Shown here: positions 21,887 through 31,929 of the stretch, in pieces
Numbering within the stretch: the first letter of the stretch is position 1
Layout: every line of letters starts with the position of its first letter
Assembly: GCF_021462225.1 (NCBI RefSeq)
Contig: NC_061794.1
Coordinates: 14,711,784-14,775,783 of the forward strand
DNA length: 64,000 bases
Reading direction: 5' to 3'
Source of the DNA: Girardinichthys multiradiatus
Taxonomy: Eukaryota > Chordata > Actinopteri > Cyprinodontiformes > Goodeidae
Notes under the pieces: generated by a model
What the model saw: the letters and a program-made list of their open reading frames with translations, nothing else
The model's database searches: none
What the model was told of the DNA's origin: nothing
Program-made: the position numbers and the translations under genes

Positions 21887-22681
21887 TGTTGAGGTAAAAT
21901 AATAACTTTTCTTCCTTATTTTTTACCTCCATCTTCTACCTTCCCTGTTGGATGGAGTAAGGGTGAGTCAGGTTTAGCCTAAACCGGCTCAGTTATGGTT
22001 GAGGTGCAAACACACCCTCCATTTCTTCTACCTGTATGACCCCTTCTCTTTTCCAAAGGTTATGGTCAATCTGACAGAGAGAGGTATTGTTGAGGAAAAA
22101 TAATGCTATCACTGATATTCTTGCGGCCTCAACCTCTCCCAGTCCGGATGTCGTGAGAAAGAACAGATGAAGAGCAAGAAATTACGATTAACGCAAGTTT
22201 AATTTGGAAGATAATAAGTCCAATGATTTCTAATGCAAAATTAATATACAAATAACACAAGAAAGACAATGACATAAATGGAAAGAAATTTTACATAAGG
22301 CCTTACGGAGAGAGATCACAGGTTTTCAGCAAAGCATGGCTGTCTTTACCCAGATGTCTCTGTCATTTACAAGTTCCAGTACCTCTTTATATGTTGACTT
22401 CAAAGCTTACTGACTGTTCCTTCCCTTTTTCCGTCTGATGTTGTAAATCAGCCAAGCTCCCTTTTGGTATCTATACCATGGCCAAACGTTGACCTTTATT
22501 GCTTTATTGTCCCTACGCAGCTGTTGAGATCTTTCTAACCTCTGCTTCATCCCCGTTCATCCTGACTCCTGTGGTGATCTGTCCTCTCTCCTCAAGGCTC
22601 ACTCATGTCAAATCTCAGTTTAATGTTCTCACATGCAAACTAAACTAATAGCATGAAAGTACATGATTTTAATTCTCAACA
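21887..22681 (-). repeat. ERV 5' LTR (right)
   Basis: 795 bp from TGTTGAGGTAAAAT to CTCAACA, with terminal inverted repeat TGTTGAG/CTCAACA. It is adjacent to the primer-binding site on its left. A second TGTTGAGG lies at about 22088, so the terminal motif is duplicated inside the LTR. It aligns to the left LTR over its whole length, with about 20 substitutions or small gaps seen by eye. Confidence 0.9.
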
Positions 22682-22699
22682 GTATCCCAATCGTTGTGG

Positions 22700-23745
22700 T
22701 TTTTAGTATAACAATGGCCGTCAGTTGGCTCTAGATGGACAAACTGTCTACTTTGAAGGCTAGGCTTAAAACTTTCCTTTTTGATAAAGCTTATAGTTAG
22801 AGTGGCTTAGGTTATCCTGAGCTATCTCTGTAGTTATGCTGCTATAGGCTTAGGCTGCTGGAGGACATAATGACCACTTTCACCCTCTTTGCTACATTCT
22901 CACACTACTCTCTAATTCTGCATTATTTGCTGTTATTTCAGTTTTTAACTTTATGTTATCCCTCTTTTCTCTTCCTAGAAGCTACACCTGGCCTGACTCT
23001 GTGTTTGCCTGTGACACCTTTCTGAAGAGGGGCATCGTCCAAGCTTCTGCTGACAACAACTTAATGCTCACCCTCTACCGATGATCCACATGGCCCTGTC
23101 TTTCAGTGTTTAGAGTTTAACCCTTTCTCTCTCCTAGACATGACAATTGACTGAGCTTTTACTGTGACTAACTCTATGTGCTCTCTTTCAGATTCTAACC
23201 ATGAAAACTGGGTCAGAGTTTATCTGTTCATTCAATCTAGGTGAAATGACTAAAGGAGCTACATCCATTAACATTTACTTTTCCTTCCCACAGAAAGGAC
23301 TCCTGGATCAGTGCTTCTTTGTTCTCTTTGTGTCTGTGCTCTGTTCTCTCAAACCCCCAGTCGGTCGTGGCAGATGGCCGCTCACACTGAGCCTGGTTCT
23401 GCTGGAGGTTTCTTCCTGTTAAAAGGGAGTTTTTCCTCTCCGCTGTCGCTACATGCATGCTCAGTATGAGGGATTGCTGCAAAGTCAACGCCAGGGACTG
23501 TCCACTGTCGCTACATGCTCATCCAGGAGGAGTGAATGCTACAAATCTGACTTGATGCAATCTGCTGGATTTCCTTAGACAGAAAAACTTTTTTATCCAA
23601 TTTGAATAAATAACTGAATCTGACTGCACTGTTCAATGGTTAGGATTAATTGGAATGTATGTACCTGACTTTTGTGAAGTGCCTTGAGACAACATGTGTT
23701 GTGAATTGGCACTATATAAATAAATTGAATTGAATAGAATTTTCT
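22700..23745 (+). mobile_element. LINE 3' end (L2/Rex-like), plus strand
   Basis: It begins with the end of a reading frame (TCTACTTTGAAGGCTAGGC... encoding TLKARLKTFLFDKAYS then stop, about 22750-22800). A long 3' UTR follows and ends GTGAATTGGCACTATATAAA then TAAATTGAATTGAATAGAATT, the tail typical of this fish family. The element is 5'-truncated, and no reverse transcriptase motifs are included. It starts shortly after the ERV 5' LTR. The open stretch at 23201-23422 is UTR, not a gene. Confidence 0.8.
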
Positions 23746-24089
23746 CTCTTACCACTGTACAGTTAGACATCTAATGATTTTTTCACCTACTATGCTTAAA
23801 CAGAATTTTACAAAAGAGGACCACCAACTTGTGATGCCTCAAAAGTGGCCACAATAACAAACATTCTTAATTTACTACATTTCAGTCAAAGTTTTACACT
23901 TGTTTTCCTTTCTGGCAGGTGAAGGGGACAAATCATGCAAAATCCACTTTTTTAGGCCTTACATACATTTTGTTGTGTACTTGGAGTCTGTAGGAGTGCC
24001 GAAAAGTTGAATTTAGTCTCTCCAGCTGCTGCATAGGTTATGGACTTCCGGCTACCAATTTCACAAATGCACCATTTCTCACTGCGAGA
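23746..24089. other. Unassigned stretch
   Basis: AT-rich sequence between the LINE tail and the THAP-like fragment. The part from about 23935 may belong to the same repeat as the THAP-like fragment. Confidence 0.4.
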
Positions 24090-24370
24090 ATGCCGACGCG
24101 GCAAGAAGATAAGCCAAAATGTTCGGTTGTTGGGTGTTTTAACCCACTCAATTCATTACACCGTCACCCAACATCAGAACCTCTTTGAAATGCCTGGTTA
24201 AAATTTATTTTTCCTGGAAATGTACCTACATTTGTGGGGAAATTCCTCTTTCCCCACTTCAAGGAGGAGTGCCTTCAGCAACCTCCGCCAGTATCAAGAA
24301 GGATTTGCTGAAAGACTTCATTTGATTAAGGGGTCAGTTCCTTCTGTCTATGGAAACGATAGACACAGCA
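24090..24370 (+). pseudogene. THAP-like zinc-finger fragment, broken
   Basis: From the ATG at 24090 the frame reads a short N-terminus and then CSVVGC, then SLHRHPTSEPL before a TGA at about codon 33. It continues with NAWLKFIF and, further on, HFKEECLQ. This order (C-x4-C, a Trp after about 20 residues, then a HF-x-x-x-C end) resembles the THAP DNA-binding zinc finger found in P-element-like transposases and fish THAP proteins. The Cys of the expected C-x2-H pair is not visible, and a frame change near 24275 leads to the FAERLHLIKGS-type end. It is best read as a relic of a repeated THAP-containing element, not a working gene. Confidence 0.5.
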
Positions 24371-25126
24371 AAGCAGTAAGCTGCAAATAACGATAAAATG
24401 ACAACAAACTTTATTCGAGACATGAATTTATTGCTGTTGTTGATATGATGTCCTGGCCATTGTTTTGATAGCAGTAGCGTTATGCCTTCAGTTAATGTTA
24501 GTGCTGTGTGCTGCTTTTAGCTCCTTGAGGACATTACTGTTCTGCATGTTTTGAAAAGTATTATTACATAGTTTTGCATTGTTTTTGCTGTTTTTGTCTT
24601 GTTTCTGCGGCGCTAGATAATTGTATCTCTGTTATCACACTACAAAAATGGTGAAACAAGCTAAAGTGAAACACTCTTGACGTGGAGGGGGGGAGCGGGG
24701 TGTGAAGTGCCTCAACAGCATTTGAAGCAGAATATGATGCAAAACAAGTTTCTCTCAGACGCACCTCTGAATGGGGGTAAAAGAGGGGCCTGTGGAGCTA
24801 CAATAACCAGGAATTCCGACCAAAGCATTGTAGTTCTACTTTATATAGACCACAACTGAATGATTTAAGTGTGAAAAGGAGAAAAACATTGGAATGAGTG
24901 AAGCTTTGTTGAATTTATAGGAATACAGATTATGTGAGAGAACAGTAGAGAATTAAACAAATGTAGATAAGATGCCAAAGGCTAGGTTGCAAATACGAAA
25001 GCATTGACATAACAGCTTTGCTAAATTGGAGCTTGATGTCGTGACCTTTCTTTAAAATGTATTTTGTTTCAAAACTTTTTAAACAAGGGTGAACATGTTG
25101 GGAGTGTGAATTTTGTTCAGAATATG
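24371..25126. other. Unassigned stretch
   Basis: No gene or repeat recognised. It is AT-rich, with a short purine-rich GGAGGGGGGGAGCGGGG run near 24681-24697. Confidence 0.45.
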
Positions 25127-25128
25127 TA

Positions 25129-26398
25129 CAGGGGTTGGACAATGAAACTGAAACACCTGTCATTTTAGTGTGGGAGGTTTCATGGCTAAATTGGACCAGC
25201 CTGGTAGCCAGACTTCATTGATTGCACATTGCACCAGTAAGAGCAGAGTGTGAAGGTTCAATTAGCAGGGTAAGAGCACAGTTTTGCTCAAAATATTGAA
25301 ATGCACACAACATTATGGGTGACATACCAGAGTTCAAAAGAGGACAAATTGTTGGTGCACGTCTTGCTGGCGCTTCTTTGACCAAGACAGCAAGTCTTTG
25401 TGATGTATCAAGAGCCACGGTATCCAGGGTAATGTCAGCATACCACCAAGAAGGACGAACCACATCCAACAGGATTAACTGTGGACGCAAGAGGAAGCTG
25501 TCTGAAAGGGATGTTCGGGTGCTAACCCGGATTGTATCCCAAAAACATAAAACCACGGCTGCCCAAATCACGGCAGAAATAAATGTGCACCTCAACTCTC
25601 CTGTTTCCACCAGAACTGTCCGTCGGGAGCTCCACAGGGTCAATATACACGGCCGGGCTGCTATAGCCAAACCTTTGGTCACTCATGCCAATGCCAAACG
25701 TCGGTTTCATTGGTGCAAGGAGCACAAATCTTGGGCTGTGGACAATGTGAAACATGTATTGTTCTCTGATGAGTCCACCTTTACTGTTTTCCCCACATCT
25801 GGGAGAGTTACGCTGTGGAGAAGCCCCAAAGAAGCCTACCACCCAGACTGCTGCATGTGCAGTGTGAAGCATGGGAGTGGATCAGTGATGGTTTGGGCTG
25901 CCATATTATGGCATTCCCTTGGCCCAATACTTGTGCTAGATGGGTGCGTCACTGCCAAGGACTACCGAACCATTCTTGAGGACCATGTGCATCCAATGGT
26001 TCAAACATTGTATCCTGAAGGCGGTGCCGTGTATCAGGAGGACAATGCACCAATACACACAGCAAGACTGGTGAAAGATTGGTTTGATGAACATGAAAGT
26101 GAAGTTGAACATCTCCCATGGCCTGCACAGTCACCAGATCTAAATATTATTGAGCCACTTTGGGGTGTTTTGTAGGAGCGAGTCAGGAAACGTTTTCCTC
26201 CACCAGTATCACGTAGTGACCTGGCCACTATCCTGCAAGAAGAATGGCTCAAAATCCCTTTGACCTCTGTGCAGGACTTGTATATGTCATTCCCAAGACG
26301 AATTGCTGCTGTATTGGCCGCAAAAGGAGGCCCTACACCATACTAATAAATTATTGTGGTCTAAAACCAGGTGTTTCAGTTTCATTGTTCAACCCCTG
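25129..26398 (+). mobile_element. Tc1/mariner transposon, third family, near-complete
   Basis: This 1270-bp element has short terminal inverted repeats: CAGGGGTTGGACAATGAAAC at the left and its near-perfect complement (GTTTCAGTTTCATTGTTCAACCCCTG, one mismatch) at the right. TA lies at 25127-25128 and 26399-26400. One transposase gene spans the interior. A second copy is at 40800-42076 in inverted orientation. Confidence 0.93.
25315..26346 (+). pseudogene. Tc1 transposase with one premature stop
   Basis: The frame opens at MGDIPEFKRGQIVGARL with a helix-turn-helix DNA-binding domain (to about residue 110) and a basic GRKRKL hinge. The catalytic Asp residues in FSDEST and QEDNAPIH and the catalytic Glu in NIIEPLW are present. 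At 26173-26175 TAG replaces the GAG seen at the same place in the copy at 40800-42076, cutting the protein at 286 residues. The frame otherwise continues unbroken to GGPTPY-stop at 26346. The truncated protein keeps the whole catalytic triad but loses about 57 C-terminal residues. It is probably inactive, though only one visible lesion separates it from an open gene. Confidence 0.9.
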
Positions 26399-26503
26399 TA
26401 GTTGGTGAATTATGAACATAAGATAATTCATTTTTAAGTTGTGTGAACTGAACTTAAAACTAGTTGTTGTTTGGACTGAATTTTAACACTGTTCCCGAAT
26501 CTA

Positions 26504-27044
26504 CACTACCTGTCAAAGGTTTGCCTTTTTCAATGCCTTTTTCATTTATTGATTTTCTTTATGACTATTTACATTGTAGATAGATTCTCACTGAATTCAT
26601 CAAAACATTGAATGAACACATATGCAGTTATGTAGCAAACAGAAAATGTAAAAAGAACCTTAAATATAGTTAATATATTTTAGACTCCTTAGAGTAGCAG
26701 CCCTTTGCTGTGATGACTGAAATATTAACCTCTGGTCATCTCTCAATAAACATCTGGGAAGTTTTTCCAAGTCTTTTTGGAAAACCATTCCAGGTGACCT
26801 CCTCATGAAGCTCATGGAGAGAATGCCAAGAGAGCAACGCAGTAATCAATGCAAAGGGTGAATATTTTGAAGAATCTTAAATAAAAAATTTTTAGTTATT
26901 TCACACTTTTTGTTTACTACATAATCCCATGTGTGTTCATTCATAGTTGTGTTGCCTTTAGTGAGAATCTACAATTTAAAATGTCATGAAAATAAAGAGA
27001 GCCATTATGTGAGAAAGTGTATCTAAAACTTTTGACCGGTAGTG
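26504..27044. mobile_element. Non-autonomous Tc1-type MITE
   Basis: About 541 bp with inverted ends CACTACCTGTCAAAGGTTT and (complement of the right end) CACTACCGGTCAAAAGTTT. TA precedes the left end (26502-26503), while the right TA appears mutated (TG). The interior keeps small remnants of a transposase gene (near 26700-26880) but no frame. The repeat of AAAATAAAG/GAGAATCTACA motifs towards both ends supports long degenerate terminal repeats. Confidence 0.82.
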
Positions 27045-27411
27045 TGTATACAGGTAGGAATTCAACCAGCTAGAGGACTGGTGCATTGGTGGACTGGTGC
27101 AACCTCTTGTTCAACACAGTCAAAACAAAGCCCGTCTTCCCGGGCTACCTGTGCAGACACCACTCAGCATCAACAACTGTATAGTAGAGAAAAAGTTGAT
27201 ATTAAATTCATCACAGTACAGATAACTTATGACCTCACCTGAACATCATCAGACCCTTCTCTTTCTCTTTCTCTCTCCATGAACTTCTTGAACTACTGCT
27301 GTCAATGAACCGTTGCCACAACACATTAAAAGCAGAACCATCAGACTGCTTTCTGCATCGATCTATAAAAATGCCAAACTGTTGTCAATATTGTGCACTT
27401 TATGTCAGTAT

Positions 27412-27607
27412 TTTTTAAAACCCTCGTCCTCAGGGCACACTGCCCTGCATGTTTTTGATGTTTACCTGCTTCATTGCTCCAGATTTCAATTGATGTGCTG
27501 ATGAAGAGGCTTTTGCTAAAATGCAATAATCTAAATAAGATATGTCAAAGCAGAGAAACACCTAAACACATGGGGCAGTGTGCCTTGAGGACCAGGTTTA
27601 AAAAACA
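27412..27607. mobile_element. Fold-back MITE
   Basis: The left arm (from TTTTAAAACCCTCGTCCTCA through GGGCACACTGCCCTGCATGT) is the approximate inverse of the right arm (ACACATGGGGCAGTGTGCC then TTGAGGACCAGGTTTAAAA). The pairing continues inward for about 75 bp, including a GTTTACCTGCTT / AAGCAGAGAAAC-type match. This is the structure of a short palindromic MITE. Fish genomes carry a common one with this CCTCAAGGCACACTG-like end. Confidence 0.78.
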
Positions 27608-27926
27608 CAGCTTTATATTATTGTACTGCATAATTTCTTATCTGTTTTTAAAAAAAAATCTATTTTTCTTTTCCATCATCTAATATTGAATGATATTTAC
27701 ACTATTGTAAATCCCTGAGATATACTTTAATTTCGTACACAATGGAATGATAGTAAACTGATTTTAATTTGAACTTCCACAGTACTGAAAACAAAGGAGC
27801 CAATCCAGCAGAATGTAAAAATGTAAATTTAACAAAATGATTGACAGCAAGGAAGAATTGAGTATGTGCTTTTTGTTATATAACATTGTGAGGTAATTAT
27901 TTTGTCTTGCATGGCTGTCTACAGTG

Positions 27927-28570
27927 TTACCATCTGTGTAAGAAAGTCAAGCCGATGGACCAAGAAGTGGGGAGGGGAGCAGGCGGTGATGGGGCAGGAG
28001 GAGACTGTCCATTTACTGGCGGCAGATCACACACGCTCGCGTGTCCCCCAGTAACTTGCAATGTGGGGTATAAGCCGGTGAGGGGAGAAGTGGGGGGAGT
28101 GGGAAGTGTATAAGGTGGCGGCATTTCAACTGTACTGCTATCCTTAATCTGTCTGCTTTTCCGGTCTCTTTTCTCAGTTATAGCATGGTCACTACTCTGC
28201 CACAGCAAACCCATCTGTGACCAAAATTTTTCATCTTTTTCTGCTTTGTCTACAAGTTTCTTCCACTTTCCTCTTCCCAACCACCTGCTGTCTCTACACT
28301 GTTTGTCAGCCAAGTCTTTCTCCTGTTTTGATTTTTTCATCTTCAACCAGAACCACTTGCCAACATTCTCTCTGTCATGCTTTTTCCATCTTTTGACAAT
28401 TCTTCATTTATTTTAGAATCCATCCGTTTAGCCAACCTCTGCTCCTCTTTATGTTCATGTGATTTTTTAATAGCAGCTTTCATTACTAGCAGCTGGTTCT
28501 CTATGCTCTTCCATGGACTATTCTGTTCCTCTGCACTAATATCTATTTCTCTCTAAAATTCACCTTCCAT
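27927..28570 (-). pseudogene. gag: ERV gag N-terminal fragment with PPPY motif
   Basis: A candidate start codon at 28570 opens into a TAG after five codons. A charged, helical, Lys/Glu-rich matrix-like region follows to about 28350, with two stops. An open 139-codon stretch (27927-28346) then carries MPPPYTLPTPPTSP. PPPY is the late-domain motif by which many retroviral Gag proteins recruit NEDD4-family ubiquitin ligases, and the Pro-rich surroundings fit the region between matrix and capsid. The fragment ends before capsid. A Lys-rich host protein is the alternative, but the stops and the neighbouring LTR-like sequence favour a retroviral relic. Confidence 0.5.
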
Positions 28571-28936
28571 CTTATAACAATTACTATCTTTTTTCTAAAA
28601 GATATATTTTTAATGCGTTATCAACTCACTCATTCAGTTCTTGCCGACCGGAACGTATGGCACGCTATGTCCCGAGTTCCCGTTCCAACTGAAGGTTCTC
28701 TAATCGACCCTCAAGACACCAGAACACATCCACACCCCAGGAGCCTGTTTTCAGTGGCCAGTCCTTGTTATCACCGCCAGGTTATCAGACCGAACACTTA
28801 TCCAGTGCCCTGGGCCTTTCACACCGTTTTTTTAAACCCTCAATGGGAGCCGCTCGCTGCTTTGGCGTTCTTCCCCACGCACACAACCGCTTTCATTCAC
28901 TCGTGTTTTCCTAATTAGTCTGTTCTTGCCGGAGTG

Positions 28937-29030
28937 TGTGTGTCCAGCTCACAGCTCATTCATTTAAACTATAAATTTTGTCTGGTCTTGCTGGGTGTGT
29001 GTGTCCAGCTCACAGCTCATTTACTTAGCT
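28937..29030. repeat. 61-bp tandem duplication
   Basis: GTGTGTGTGTCCAGCTCACA followed by GCTCATT occurs at about 28935 and again at about 28996, a period of 61 bases, inside the leader of the second ERV. Confidence 0.75.
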
Positions 29031-29886
29031 TTTGGAACTCACAGGACTTTCTATATCTTACGGTGTTATTTCCACCGCTTATATTGTTCCTTCTGTGTTT
29101 ATGCAGACGTCTGTAATCTGAGTTTTCGCAGAGAAATATCTCCGTTACTCATCAGCATTCATACACAGTGTGTTTGCCTGGTCTTGTTTTCAGTTATATG
29201 TAGAATTCGAGGTTTCTCACTCCCTGGGCCTCCAACCCAACTTAATCATACTCCCCCGTCGAGGACATATGCTGAACCGTCATGTTCGGGAAACTACTAT
29301 ATTTTTCCACACAACACCACCACTAAGTCTTGTAATTTTCTTAAAACAACATCCTATTCACCAGTTTAAATCCTAGTCAACCTTTATGACACTCTTTTTC
29401 TTAAGTTTTAGCAGACTCAGACTTACTAAGACATCGGGCACAATATTAATTTAGCCTATCGAAAATCCAAAAGCAGAGTTTGATAAAACAGGTTTTGCGT
29501 ACCTTTTCTGTAGTTTTGGCTAGCCTGTGTCCGTTGTCTGTTGGTCCTTGTCAGTGATCCCAATTTTCACCTGTTCTCCCAAATCCCCAAGTTCCGTTGA
29601 TTTGGGCACAGGTTTCAAAAGAGTGAAATAAACACTAAATACAATCAGCTTGAGTTCGCCTCTGTGCAGAGTGAGAGAGATGCTCCAGCCAACACCTGCG
29701 AGCAATAACTCTGCTCTCTCTCTCTGGTTCCAGCTTGTTTTATTAAGTCTCCAGGGTGTGTTCACATTTCCTTCTTTACATATGTCATATCACTCAGTTG
29801 TATAACATAACAGTTGCTTATGTCCAAATAAGGAGTGCTTCTTGTTATTTCTTCCAGCAAGCTCATCTTGTCTTGTCTCCGGCCCT

Positions 29887-29982
29887 CCCTGTCCTTCACC
29901 AATTTATGACCTTGCACTCTCTATCCGCTACTCCCCCTGTCCTTCACCAATTTATGACCTTGCACTCCCTATCCTCTACTCC
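29887..29982. repeat. 48-bp tandem duplication
   Basis: CCCTGTCCTTCACCAATTTA with the following 28 bases is repeated with a period of 48 and two or three mismatches. A third partial unit (CCCTGTCCTC) follows. It lies in the U3-like part of the second ERV, where direct repeats often act as enhancers; that role is inference. Confidence 0.8.
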
Positions 29983-30040
29983 CTGTCCTCTATCTGCACA
30001 TTCCAGTTACACACATAGATAGTTTATATTCTACACTCTT

Positions 30041-31104
30041 CATGCCTATGAAGACCAATTAGTTCACTAGATGCAGGTTCATTGCAAACTTGTGGCTCAT
30101 AATCCATAGCTCAATGCACATCTGGTGAAATCTCACAAGCACAGACAGCTCTACTGCAGAGAAATGTATTCAGAATATTCAAGAACAAGAAAAAATACAG
30201 GATGTATAACAATTATGACCTTATTATGGAACAGAGAGGAAGACTAGTACATCTACTGAGGCTGGCATGAGCAGTGGTTAAAAGTCAAATGATACTAACT
30301 GACCACTGGATATAACCTTTAGTATTAAACCCATATGTGACCTAGTTGAATATATACGAGCACAAGTGTAAGCTTTGAAGTCTCTGGGGGCACTAGACTT
30401 TGTTATTGTTTCTTACTGCATTTTCTGGGTCCTTGACATTTTCAAAGTAATGAATATTTACCTGTGAATTGTGCCCTGAGTGAGGCAATATTGACTTTTC
30501 TCTCAGAAAGACTCTAAACAAAATTTTTAACTTGTCCAAGTACAACTGTTCTATGGTAAGCATGTGTGCATCTAAAGGTAAAATCACACTCTTTAGATAC
30601 TATTATTAAAAGAAAAACATTGATTTTAACCACCACTGCTCAATTACTGTTAACTGGAGCTTCCCAGGTGAGAAACAAACATCTTCAGCTCAAACATGGA
30701 CTAAATTGAGACCAAATTTAACCTGAACAGAAACAATGAAAGTCAGTAATGATCGACGTATCTGATCACCCCAAACTGTTTTATGTCATTTACACAGAAG
30801 ACTGTGTTGTCTTCAGTTTCTTACTTAAAATGGTTGAGGTAGACAGAAATGAAATTACAAATCTAAATCTTGATTTACGTATAGACTAAGTTTATTATAT
30901 ACTGTACCTTGTAGTACCTAGAACTGTTGATGTAGTGCACAATAGATGTATGCTTTCATGTTGTTTAACTCCAAATTCTGGCCTTACAATTTGAAAGTTG
31001 CAGCTGAAATTCAGAATCAGGGCACCAGGCAACTTTTTTCCAATTTGTTAATGTCATATCTTGTTGAGCCTGTGTAAACTGTGGCCTCAGTTTTCTGTTT
31101 TTCT
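30041..31104. other. Unassigned stretch
   Basis: AT-rich DNA with no recognised gene. The part up to about 30400 may still belong to the U3 of the second ERV. Confidence 0.4.
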
Positions 31105-31240
31105 GTTTCAGTGTGGTGGCCTTCTGCTGCTGCAACCCATCTGCATTCAGGTATTGTAATCTGCAAACCTTGGTTGTAATTAGTGATTATTTGAACTACT
31201 GTTGCCTTTGTATCATCTTGAAAATCTTCCCATTATCCTC
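31105..31240 (-). mobile_element. Tc1 relic, middle of transposase, minus strand
   Basis: The stretch GTGGCCTTCTGCTGCTGCAA through TTGGTTGTAATTAGTG and ACTACTGTTGCCTTTGTATC reads like the complement of the central coding region of the Tc1 family whose 5' end follows at 31270. It is short, with substitutions throughout. Confidence 0.55.
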
Positions 31241-31269
31241 CTGTGCAATAAGTTAATGTCAATGGTCTA

Positions 31270-31505
31270 GTATGTATTAACAAAAACAGTGATTAAGCCA
31301 ATCACATGGCAACAACTGAGTGTATTTAATCATCTGGATGTGGTGAAGAGGACTTGCTGAAGTTCATGCCGAGCATCAGAATGGGGAGCAAAGGAGATGA
31401 TTTAATTCACTCAGAATCTGCAGATGTTATAGGATTTTCATGCACAACAATCTCTTGGCTTTACAGAGAACAGTCTGAAAAAGAACAAAATACACAGTAC
31501 AAAGT
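31270..31505 (+). mobile_element. Tc1 relic, 5' end of the same family, plus strand
   Basis: An untranslated lead (CCAATCACATGGCAACAACT) is followed by a start-like region at about 31380 (ATGGGGAGCAAAGGAGAT, encoding MGSKGD). Sequence corresponding to a helix-turn-helix end follows (GFSCTTISWLYREQSEKE). The central part of the DNA-binding domain has been deleted, and homology ends near a poly-A run at 31514. Confidence 0.65.
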
Positions 31506-31929
31506 AGTTGTGTGGATAAAAAAAAAAAAAAAACGTTGTTGAAGTTAGACTTTGTGATATTTTATCAATCAACAAAATGTCAATATAGCCTTTATAAGCA
31601 GTGATGCACCACTGTTTTAGACTCACAGCAAAAAGGAAGTTGCACAATCTGATGCCTGATGTTGACATGGAACTTTGTTCAGATTGCTCACAAAAAATAT
31701 ATGTAATCAAGGATGGCAACCCAATCTAATCTTAAAGTAATACAAGAAACAGTGTACAACACTGTCTGTCTAAGCCATACAATACATTGGCATCCATTCA
31801 AAGAAATTCTTACCAGAAGAAGCTTGCAGCACAGGTAGGATATTATTACCGGGAGCAGCTGATCAACATCTCAAAAGCTCAAATAATACTTCAACTACAA
31901 CCCCAAAATCTTTGATGAGTTGGAAAGGA

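Larger units (their letters stand above)
10584..22681 (-). mobile_element. Endogenous retrovirus (gamma/epsilon-like), defective
   Basis: Two LTRs of about 800 bp in the same orientation flank a minus-strand internal region. Reading from right to left: 5' LTR (21887-22681), primer-binding site, splice donor, gag remnant, protease remnant, RNase H tail, integrase, env, polypurine tract, 3' LTR (10584-11388). By eye the LTRs differ at roughly 2-3% of positions, suggesting a moderately recent insertion. Between protease and RNase H only about 0.8 kb remains, so the reverse transcriptase core is missing. Two Tc1 transposons are inserted, one in env and one between the 5' LTR and gag. No clear target-site duplication flanks the provirus. 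The combination of CX6CC-type env, PPT and His-tRNA primer site suggests the gamma/epsilon side of retroviruses. Confidence 0.92.
27915..30040 (-). mobile_element. 5' part of a second, decayed ERV
   Basis: The minus-strand order is consistent with the start of a retrovirus. A TATAAAC motif near 30030 and an AATAAAA signal near 29736 lie in an LTR-like region. A downstream segment has a possible donor (AAAAG then GTACGC, near 29500), followed by a leader of about 0.9 kb and a gag-like frame from 28570. The element stops near 27915, so most of gag and all of pol and env are missing. The outer LTR edge and a primer-binding site were not resolved, so the retroviral assignment rests mainly on the gag fragment. 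Confidence 0.5.

Noticed and set aside
23201..23422. 73-codon open frame as a gene
   Set aside because: It lies in the 3' UTR of a LINE.
28613..28918. 101-codon plus-strand frame
   Set aside because: It lies antisense to the leader of the second ERV and has no similarity I recognise.
31122..31160. 39-base micro-exon (TTTCAG before, GTATTG after)
   Set aside because: The stretch matches the complement of a Tc1 transposase, so the splice-like edges are coincidental.
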